From: Phytophthora sp. 'mugwort'
Taxonomy: Eukaryota; Oomycota; Peronosporomycetes; Peronosporales; Peronosporaceae
Length of the DNA stretch: 64,000 nucleotides
Direction: 5' to 3'
Assembly (NCBI GenBank): GCA_033558025.1
Contig: JAUCEF010000008.1
Coordinates: forward strand, 3,100,001 to 3,164,000
Shown here one piece after another: positions 56,026 to 64,000 of the stretch. Under the pieces are notes generated by a model, which saw only the letters and a list, made by a program, of their open reading frames with translations, had not been told where the DNA came from and ran no database searches. The position numbers were made by a program, and so were the translations under genes. The stretch's first letter is position 1. Each line of letters begins with the position of its first letter.

Positions 56026-58060
56026 CAGGTGTCCCTTATAAATTACGCCTAAAAATAATTTATAATATTTGACAGTAAATATTTTATTGACATGCTTCTT
56101 TGGCTGTAAGAACACAATTTATTTTTCGAGCCCAACAGCACCATACTTCACTTTTTTTTATTTTACCCCGGCCTAAACCGATAGAGATCCACCAATTTGC
56201 AGGCGCCAGCTTGTCTTACCGGTCCAAAATCCGCGTCATTCAGTTTCAAAGTTCTCTCCAGTTCTTAAGCACCATGTCTGACCTCGTAATCGCCAGTGCT
56301 CTCCACGCCCCCAGTTCTCGCCTGAACAGGTGTCGAGCTACTTCTTCTCGCCCCAGCATAATCACAACGGCGACCCAGCCTCGTACTTCCGCTGCCGGGT
56401 TTGCGAGAGACTCTACAAGCAGCCACCCTGGCCGCGGCTATTCGAACGTAATGCAGCATGTTCGATCCCAGCTTCCCGACTACGAGGCCCGAATGCTGTC
56501 GTCTGTCCCGACCCAGACCGGCAGCTTGCTGTCTTGGGTCAGCCGCAGAGCCTACAATCGATTTTGCTGGGTTGTGTGGGTCGTTGAAGGCCGTCTGCCT
56601 TTCACATTTTGTGAGCAAGCAGAAACCCGCCGGTAAGTTTCTATTCTGTGGCACACAACTTTTGCGTAATTGCTAACAACACTACAAACTTTTTTTTTCT
56701 GTGTAGGTACACGTCACTGCCACCGATTTCGGCGGACGTACTGAGAGATGCTGTCATTCTGCTGACGCAAGCGGTCCTAACGCGTGTTGGTGCGAAGCTT
56801 CCTGCCAAATTCGGTATCATGTTCGACGGGTGGTCTCACCGGTCGGAACACTTCGTCGCCATTTTCGCTTCGTACGATGTGGACGGAGTGGTCCAGACGC
56901 CGCTGCTCTCGCTGGCCCCAATCATGAAGGAGCCGGACGACAATCTGTCTGCAGCGAGTCACAAGGAGGTCATCGCTACTTTCTAGCTACGTATGGTAAG
57001 GAGCTGTCTGCATGTGCAGTTTTGGTGGGCGACAGCGGTGCAGTGAACAAGAAATTGGCGGAGCTCATGAGAGTCCCATTGGTGGGATGCGCGAGCCATC
57101 GGCTCAATCTTGCTGTTAAGCCGCTCACGGTGACGCTCGTGTGACGCTCGAGCCCCAGTTAAACATCATCCAACAGCTCATGGTCAAGTTACGAACGCTC
57201 AAGCAAGCTGCGAAACTCAGGTACGCTCTCACATTTATTTTGTTTTGTTTTGAGTCTTTCTAATTTTATTTTGGATCGGACAGTTTATTTTTAGGTTGAA
57301 GACCCCGCTTCGCCCTGTCTTGAGGCAGGATACCCGCTGAAGCTCGACTTTTATGATGCTGGCGCGGTTCTTCAAGCTGCAGGAGCACCTGGACCGCGAG
57401 GTCACGATGTGATCGCCGACTTGTTGCCCTCGGCAGTGAGTATGAGAAAGTTGAAGGCTCGTCAAGAGAGCTTGCCCAAAGTGGAGCAGATTCAGTCCGA
57501 AACAGCAACGATGTGAGAAGTGCGCTCTCTATTTGATGCGTTTATTGCTGACTTTACTGCATTGCATCTTACATCGGTAAGCTAAATTATTGGTTATGCA
57601 GGGCACTGAGTGGTTTGGCTAGCGTGCTTTTATTACTTACAGGGCCCCGAGCATCTATCATTGAAGACGCCAACTTCGAAGCGGCGGTAGTGAAGATCCA
57701 AGCCGACAGGCAGCATGAAATGACGCGGGCCGAGCGATTGACCGTGCGAGGTCTCAAGTGTAGCGGGGAAATGCCTCCAGCCGATGATGAGAGTGGCAGC
57801 TTCGCCGAGCGCGTGCTCAAGCGTGTCCGAGTCGCAGAACGATCAAGCAAGTACCAGCTCATTCCGGCGGTCGTTCCTACTTCCAATTGGTTGCTGTTCC
57901 TAAAGACCAATCGCTCGTACTGGGATGATCAGGTGATGCAAGAGTGCCTGGACCAAGAAGGAGCTATTGCATAATGCATGCGTGCTTTCTTAGTAACTGC
58001 ACAATTGATTTTTTGCTTGCGAGAAAGAGAACCTAGATAATGCAGGGATTGCTGTGCTTG
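56026..58060 (+). mobile_element. hAT transposon relic, long copy
   Basis: The left end CAGGTGTCCCTTATAAATTA matches the start of the small hAT derivative at 15581, and the 3' sequence up to about 58075 matches its 3' part (GGAGCTATTGCATAATG, ATTGATTTTTTGCT). The right terminal repeat GGGACCCCTG is missing, so the element is truncated there. It inserted at the edge of a MULE relic. Confidence 0.75.
56274..57975 (+). pseudogene. hAT transposase pseudogene
   Basis: ATG 56274 (MSDLVIASALHAP) starts a BED-finger region spread over two frames (NGDPASYFRCRVCERLYKQ; GYSNVMQHVRSQLPDYEARM). After an intron-like T-rich stretch ending GTGTAG (56706), the DDE core appears: KFGIMFDGWSHRSEHFVAIF and SLAPIMKEPDDNLSAAS. 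In another frame come AVLVGDSGAVNKKLAELMRV and LVGCASHRLNLAV. The final part (57615-57974) has lost about 75 bp of the dimerisation domain, going straight from VVPTSNW to LLFLKTNRSYWDD. Confidence 0.8.
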
Positions 58061-58950
58061 CCATTTATTAACTGTGCACTTAACAAATTCGCTCTCTTGC
58101 ATGCTTTGAAAACCTACCAAAGGGCGGATACATTATTGCAACCATGCACCAGTTCGTATACACTAACTCAAGGACTCCCTTGCACACATGCCCTACGTGA
58201 ACGAGTGACGAGAGGTGGTAATTTAAAATCCCACGATTTTCATTCACATTGGTGGATCCATCGTGATGCAGCCCCACCAGAACGACCGGCCCGAGTTGTT
58301 GAACCTCGGACAATTCTCGATCGTAGTGCGCAAAGAGCGTTAGCGCGTAGGAGCAATGATCATGTTGCGGGAAGCGGTCCGCGCGGTACCCGTAGCATTC
58401 CGTCGGCTTTCGAGTACTAGAGTATGTTTTGAAGTTCGTCTTCGGCCATAGAGCTTCCGTAAGCTTGACAAGGTTTCAGGTACATTAATTGCTCGGTTTT
58501 AAAATGAAGACAAACTTTTTACACACCTTCCAACCAAACGTGATAATCACCCGAGTAGTTTGAAGCACTGCTGTCGAACAACTCGGACTTCATGCTATCC
58601 GAGTTAATTTGAATCACGGTACCTAACAACGCAGACTACATGCTATCCGAGTTAATTTGAAGCACTGCTACCGAACAACTCTGAATTGACTTCCTATCTG
58701 TATAGGCGAAGGCTCAAGCACATGTATATGTACACAAACACATGTTCGTAAGCGATGTCTATGCTGATCCATTGGTCTTGCTCGAATTAAGTGAGAGGTT
58801 CAATTAACTGGATGCTGTAGAGGCCATGATCCCACACTTTTTTTTCTTTTTACCTTTCTGTGGAACTCTGACAATGAACCATCGGACATGCAAGCAGACA
58901 CCTATTGAGGACATTAAGGTTCTTCTTTCAAAATGAAACAGTAATCCGGA
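58061..58950. other. Unassigned region with tandem repeats
   Basis: No supported gene. Contains the repeat block at 58553-58690. Confidence 0.4.
58553..58690. repeat. Imperfect tandem repeats
   Basis: About three units of roughly 55-65 bp sharing CATGCTATCCGAGTTAATTT, TTGAAGCACTGCT and CGAACAACTC. Confidence 0.65.
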
Positions 58951-60511
58951 ATGGAGCGTGGTAATGACAAGCAGAAACCTCCATGTGAAAAGGGCAACAC
59001 TCTGGGGATGGCGCAGGCGATTCGGCCAGATGAAAAATTCCTCCAGAATCTGGCCACCGTATCCGCAGAGAAGGAGGAGGAAGATTTCACAAGCTGGCTG
59101 TCTACGAACTCCGTATGCTGGTGTTTTATGATACGTGCCCACGCGAAGCCAGACACGTCCTTTATCGTGATGTGCTGCGCTATTGTCGCGGGATCCCCGA
59201 ATTTGCCATCGAGACAGACAGCACACAGGGAACATGGGTGACTCGCTTCCTCGCGCGGTACGCCTCCCGTTCCAGTACCACTGTTCAACAGGTACGTCAG
59301 AATGTGAGTCAAGTGCGGGGCTCCTGGAGCCGTTAATTATTACGTCTACAGCACGCAAAGAGGTCTAAAAGATACCAGAGGGGCAGACAAGCGAACATGC
59401 TGCATGTAGTGGAGGGGTTGCATCTTGCACAAAACGTCTTTTTTAGCAACCTTTGCCACCAGCACCTCTATTGACCGCGCTCTATTGCGCGCTCCCGCGC
59501 GGTCGCCTCTACATTGACCGCGCTCTATAGAGCGCGCAATAGAGCGCGGTCAATAGAGGTGCTGGTGGCAAAGGTTGCTCAAACAGACGTTTTGTGCAAG
59601 ATGCAACCCCTCCACTGGCTGCTCAAGTCAGAACCCATCCTACCGCACTGCACACCAGAAGACCGATGTGCTCCGGTGCTCCACAAATGGTAAGCGGATG
59701 TCAGGAGGTGAAGACTCAATCGACTTAACTATACACGGCTATAACCAGCTCGATGATGGCAGCGGACGCAAATGCCGAACTTGCAATCTGAGATTTTGGC
59801 GTGATACAAGGCTGCCGGTGTCAATGTTCCGGTACTTAGTTGGATACGAATCGACCGAAATCGTCGATATCCCAGTTTTTCCAGAAGACTTGAAGAGCCT
59901 CGATGATGGAGAGATGGTCACCAGCTTGGTAAACTATTGTATCGCTCGGTTTGTGGTAGATGCCGCTGGAGTGACGCTCGTGGTGACGTCGGCAACGTTT
60001 CCTGAAATTCAGTGCGCGTACGACGTCCACAACCGTAAAGATCGACATCGAGCCCCCTGCACCTTCGAAGATATTACAAGTTTGGATTGGCACAAGTACA
60101 AGTACGTCCTGATTCCAGTCTGCTCGGAAGAGCACTGGAGCTTACTGGTTGTGCAGTTCGAGGCTTCGTCTCGATCAGCTTTTTTTTTCACGTCAACTCT
60201 GCTCTGGGTGGACACAGTTCGGAAACATTATTCGCCGTGCTCCACTGGTACTTCGTGCAAGCGCCAAGAAAGAAGGTGATAGCATCGGGATCGCGGAGTC
60301 GCAAGCGTTTGCGTACACCACAAAACCCCGTCAAATCAACTCGATGGACTGCTCGCTGTACATGCATCACTATATGCGTTACATCCACAAGTACATCGCC
60401 AATACCACGACGCTTATGGACGCGATGCAGGCGATAGCCAAGGGGAAATTTGGGACAGCGCAGATCGAACAGTCAAGACGTGCTATTCAGGACAGGTTGA
60501 AGGGTGAGTAG
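58951..60511 (+). pseudogene. Ulp1/SENP-like (C48) protease gene, interrupted
   Basis: The upstream part (58951-59330, two frames) reads IRPDEKFLQNLATVSAEKEE and LVFYDTCPREARHVLYRDVL. After the palindromic insertion at 59409-59615 the frame 59700-60279 continues: DSIDLTIHGYNQLDD, DLKSLDDGEMVTSLVNYCIA and LIPVCSEEHWSLLVV, with the catalytic His. A run of nine T (60180-60188) breaks the frame. The rest lies in the frame ending at 60511: FFHVNSALGGHSSE, where Asn stands where Asp is expected, and INSMDCSLYMHHYMRYIHKY with the catalytic Cys at 60350-60352. Ulp1 proteases process SUMO-like proteins; in oomycetes many copies travel with MULEs. Confidence 0.68.
59409..59615. mobile_element. 207-bp palindromic foldback inserted in the Ulp1-like gene
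   Basis: The outer arm starting GTGGAGGGGTTGCATCTTG pairs over about 90 bp with the sequence ending at 59615, with an unpaired spacer of ~35 bp. Near the centre GACCGCGCTCTAT occurs repeatedly. I see no target duplication. Confidence 0.8.
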
Positions 60512-60639
60512 ATTTGTCTGTGGTTATCAAGCAAGGTAGCCATTTTTGATCAATACATGTTGCTTGCGGCGCTTTGTCTTCATATATCTGGCCGGGGCTT
60601 GTGAAATGAAGCAGTCTTACTCGATGTTTCAATCTTCCG

Positions 60640-60790
60640 CCGGCCCCACAGCCCCTGGTCGACTTGGTAGCCGCGTTGCTCCTGATCCTGGTCGACGTCG
60701 CCTCACTGCTCTTAGTCAGCTTGGCCTCACTGCTTCTACTCCTGGCGGTCTTGCTGTTCCTGCTCCTGGTCGACTAGGCTGCGCTGCTGC
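60640..60790 (+). repeat. Degenerate CTCCTGGTCGACTTGG-type tandem repeat
   Basis: Irregular copies of a 12- to 20-bp unit based on CTCCTGGTCGAC / CTTGGCCTCACTGCT, giving Pro/Gly/Arg/Leu/Ala-rich low-complexity translation. Not treated as a gene. Confidence 0.55.
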
Positions 60791-60805
60791 AAGTAGCGCG
60801 GCCGA

Positions 60806-60905
60806 TTAAATCTGTAGCTGTGAGTGAAGCCCAAAGTACCAACCTTGGGCATACCGATTAAATCTATAGCTGTGAGTAAAGTCCAATGTACCAACCTTGG
60901 GCATC
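60806..60905. repeat. Two-copy 50-bp tandem repeat
   Basis: GATTAAATCTGTAGCTGTGA and TACCAACCTTGGGCAT occur twice with a few substitutions. Confidence 0.75.
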
Positions 60906-60949
60906 TGCCTGTCTCTATCGTGGACTATCTGTGCACAATCAGCTCTCAT

Positions 60950-62010
60950 TGTGGCTTTTCTTATGCCTGGTACGCGTGACAAACCACTTTCTCCAGCGGG
61001 AGGCGCGCTGGCAAAATCACCTCCCGCTGCGGCTCTGTGTGATCGCCTACCCAGGCGCCAGCGGGCATAGAGCAGCAAAAGCAAGACTTCTGCTATTTCT
61101 CAGTGTTCAGGTGGTGAGTAATGGCAGGACATTCGTGAACGAATGCATTCAGTGTTCGGTGGCGATACGGGATCGAGCTTCCCCTCCCCCCGCCCCTACG
61201 GTAAAACACTAATGGCTACCAAGAATCGTGAGTTGTTACGTTTTGACTGTATCACTATGATCGAAGGGGAAGACGGCTGCAAGTACGTGTTAGTGCTGAC
61301 GGATGGGATAAACGGCTATGTAGAGCGCATACGCTGGCTCCGACCAGATCTACTAAAGCACTAATCGACTGGTTTGAGCGGTTTGGTGTAAGGTCTCCGA
61401 TCAGGGAGGCCACTTCAAGAATAAAGTCATTGCGCGCCACCAGAAAGCGTTTGGGGGCAAACAGAACCGTCGAGGCCATGAACAGGGAGCTTATGAAACG
61501 CATCAATGCTCTGTTGAGGGAACGGAAGATATTTGTGGCCGAGTGACCGCGCCTGCTGATAGTCATGCAGGTCGTACTCAGGGAATCTGTGCAGAAAGGT
61601 GGGGGAGGGGAGAGAGAGTACGGCGCCCTTAACCGCTTTCGCCGCTCTCCCGGCGAGGGCGCACCTGGATGCGCCCCCTGCACCTGCAGGTCCCAGACGC
61701 GACACGACAGGAGTGGGTCGAGGGAGAGATCGCCGACCATCTCCTGGAAGGCTCTTGACGGGATGCACCTGGAGAGGACAAACACCAGAGGGAGCAGAGA
61801 ACCGTGTCGCCCGTGAGCGGCGTGCAAGGAAACAAGGGGTCAAGCTGCAAAAGTTTAACGAAGGCGATTCGTGGATACTGCGATGGTCACAGGCTGCTGC
61901 GGCCATAAGCGCGCCCTAGTGCGGCGCGGTTCCAAGCGAGTGCTAAGGGCCTTGAGCGATAATATCTTCGAGTTCAGGATTTAGTGGAACCCTAAGCGGC
62001 TATAACCAGG
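60950..62010 (+). pseudogene. Ty3/Gypsy integrase relic
   Basis: The best frame (61143-61364) has LLRFDCITMIEGEDGCKYVL and VLTDGINGYVERI, the opening of a Gypsy integrase catalytic core. A following frame continues ALIDWFERFGV. Later blocks APLTAFAALPARAHLDA (about 61625) and RKQGVKLQKFNEGDSWIL (61830-61885) correspond to the region after the core and before the chromodomain; then RGSKRVLRALSDNIFEF (about 61930). Many shifts; dead. No LTR was seen. Confidence 0.65.
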
Positions 62011-62640
62011 CATGCCTCCAGGTTGCAGCGGTAGGCCAAGGCCCTGATCCAGAGCTGCAGGAGGCCATCTGGTGGAGGCAATGCAGTCTCGCCGGCCAAG
62101 GCCAGCGACGCAAGGCAGAAAAGTGCAGGTCAAATGATATGGTTAGACGATACTAAGACCTCGTGGGAACCAACGAAAGCAATTTTGGATGACCTACGCA
62201 TCCGTTTGTAGCGGAGGGCCCAACTGACGAGTCCGTGCGTATGTCGGACGCTGTACGAGCAACACGCTCCCACCAGCTCCACCCCCTACCCCGAAGATAA
62301 AGAAGACCCCCAGGAAGGTAAAACGAAGCCAAAGCAGTTTTCGCGAATGACGGCCTAGCGACAAATACGATCACCGCAAAATGGATATTAGGTATGGTGT
62401 ACCCTAAACAGAATAGCCCCCCCCCCACCTCCCCCCTCCTCCCGGGCAGGAATAACAGCTGGTGGACGGCAACGGCAGCTATCCGCCCCCTAGACCATTG
62501 TGAAACCACGTGTAGAGCTGGGGGAGGTCTAGCATAGGAAGGGCGTAAGTCGGTAAATATATACTCAGACTGAATTACTGAGAGAATCGATCACTGAACA
62601 GATCTTTTACAGATTGTGCTGTGCGCCCAAATAGACTTCG
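62011..62640. other. Decayed retrotransposon tail and spacer
   Basis: Probably the remainder of the Gypsy element (possible chromodomain remains). Contains a C-rich run near 62419-62437. Confidence 0.35.
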
Positions 62641-62699
62641 ATTCTGTAGGATACAGAACATCATACAGAATATGTCAGTCGCTAGTAAGCATATTCTGT

Positions 62700-64000
62700 A
62701 GGAACAAAAAAGCTTATTATGTAGCATCTAGAATAACGAGGATTACCTGGAGCAGTATCCGAAATCCGCATAGCAAGTCATTTACACCTTTGTGCCGCAG
62801 CGGCTTACCTTATTATACACACGGATACCTTGCTCCGGTTTGAAGTCGATCTCTCGTGAAACTGATGCGTGGTCCCAGATGATAACCCCCCCCCTCTACG
62901 AAATGTCATCTCTAGAGCCTGTAGTACGGGTCGCATCTTCCATGATTTGTCTTCCGTTGATTCACCGACAGCATTGCACTAAAAATGAAGATACCTCGTG
63001 ATTGCTTGGAACTGATTACGCGTCATGAACCGATTGAAGGTTCCGCGCGGAATCGCGCCGTCTTCGTCGGTTTGCCAGTGCTTGTCCAGACCACCTGTGT
63101 GACTGCAGAGCGAACGAGCTATCAGAAGCCCCACGGCATGGAAAATTTTCGTGAGCTTTTGGTTTTCGTCAACTTCGCCAGCAACTCCTCCCGCAGTTGC
63201 ACCGTTTTGCGTGGGCCTTCGCTTGTGCATCAAGCTGCCTGGCAAGTTGTTTCTCCACGTCGCTTGAGATGCATTCCACGTGATATAGCTAGATCTCGTC
63301 GGCTATTCGAAACCATATCATCTTCAGGAAGAAAGTAAAAGAACATACCCAGGGACGAGTGGGCATACGCCGCAGTAGATTGAGTATGACCGTAATCTCC
63401 GTCGTACATATCGCTGGCTCCATCACTTGTAGGTTGCCTAAAATCAGAATCGTACAGAATAATACCAGACACCATCAGCAATAGCGCTTTATACAGTACA
63501 ATGCACCAAAGACTACAAAATTGCCGGAGTACAGTCACATCTATTCCTTATTGTACAGACTTGCTTGAATGGTGTTCGTCGTGCACATTCCATTCAGACG
63601 CTCCCATCTCACGCATCGCATCGTCGTGTTGCTTAAATAGATTGAACGCATCCTCAATGTCGCTATTCGACTGCACTTCACTTCTCGGAGGAATCCACCA
63701 GAACCAGGGGAGCTTTCGCCGCATCGCTCACCGACTCATCTTCATCATCAGCTTGAACTGCATATCCACTGAGGTTCGCGCCATCTGCGCCAACAGGGTT
63801 AAATAATTGCTGGCGTGCATGGCGTCAATGCATTGATCGCAAACACATTCATCGAGTCCCCGCCCAGCAGTTTTTCTAGCGGTCCCTTCGCCAAGCTCCT
63901 CCTCTTTTTCTTCCTCTGATGCGATGGCGAGCGATGGTGAGGGCATCGTGCTTCCGGCGTCTCGTCGTCGGGCGTGGCCGCCTCCGGCATGTAGTGTCAA
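62700..64000 (-). pseudogene. piggyBac-like transposase relic (runs off the window)
   Basis: Minus strand, from the right edge leftward: an acidic N-terminus (EEEKEEELGEGTARK, 63930-63870), then IILYDSDFRQPTSDGASDMY and SSLGMFFYFLPEDDM (63480-63310). The frame 63245-62979 has ARSLCSHTGGLDKHWQ and RGTFNRFMTRNQFQAITRYL. Near 62960-62750 come DKSWKMRPVLQALEMTF and IRVYNKVSRCGTKV. The order and motifs match the DDE_Tnp_1_7 (piggyBac) family. Frames shift at several points. The 5' end may lie outside the window. Confidence 0.65.

Noticed and set aside
60546..60809. 87-codon Pro/Gly/Ala-rich frame
   Set aside because: It is a by-product of a degenerate short tandem repeat and lacks gene context.

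Overview
The window reads as nuclear DNA of an oomycete, most likely a Phytophthora-like Peronosporales species. Three things point there. Genes are compact and GC-rich with few short introns (GTRNGT-type donors, CTAAC-like branch sites). An elicitin-like secreted protein, a family known only from oomycetes, is present. A textbook oomycete Inr+FPR core promoter lies before one gene. Compact islands of conserved genes alternate with long AT-richer stretches of decayed transposons, the usual gene-dense/gene-sparse pattern of these genomes.

Gene islands. (1) 0-4.1 kb: the 3' end of an unidentified gene, a Ufm1-specific protease (UFSP2), and a convergent PH-domain protein. (2) 23.7-32.8 kb: a membrane-anchored glycosyltransferase-like protein, a class II histone deacetylase (4 exons), dynein light chain LC8, an AN1/C2H2 zinc-finger protein ending in a CaaX box, mitochondrial ribosomal protein bL35 with a 14-nt first exon, and a broken paralogue of the glycosyltransferase-like gene. 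(3) 41.8-49.9 kb: ribosomal protein eL42, an N-myristoylated alpha/beta hydrolase fused to a RanBP2-type zinc finger, an elicitin-like membrane protein, a second intact glycosyltransferase-like paralogue, and a two-exon TPGS1 homologue.

Repeat regions. 5.7-9.2 kb is a decayed MULE transposon that carries a Ulp1 (C48) protease-like end. 9.7-10.3 kb is a non-autonomous element with ~137-bp inverted repeats. 11.4-14.3 kb holds a second MULE-like relic and a tyrosine-recombinase (Crypton-like) relic. 15.1-22.8 kb is one minus-strand Ty1/Copia retrotransposon with both LTRs, interrupted by a hAT deletion derivative with an 8-bp target duplication and by a Tc1/mariner element that splits the RNase H region. 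33.9-37.3 kb is an almost perfect large inverted repeat of a pseudogene; diverged kin follow to about 39.4 kb. 50-64 kb contains a cluster of GC-rich mini-hairpins, then relics of Tc1, several MULEs, a hAT, a Ulp1 protease gene broken by a foldback insertion, a Ty3/Gypsy integrase and a piggyBac-like transposase.

The host genes do not form one pathway. Two touch the microtubule/dynein system (LC8, TPGS1) and two touch ubiquitin-like or proteostasis pathways (UFSP2, AN1-CaaX). The glycosyltransferase-like family has three copies here. All functions are inferred from motifs recognised by eye; no database search was run.
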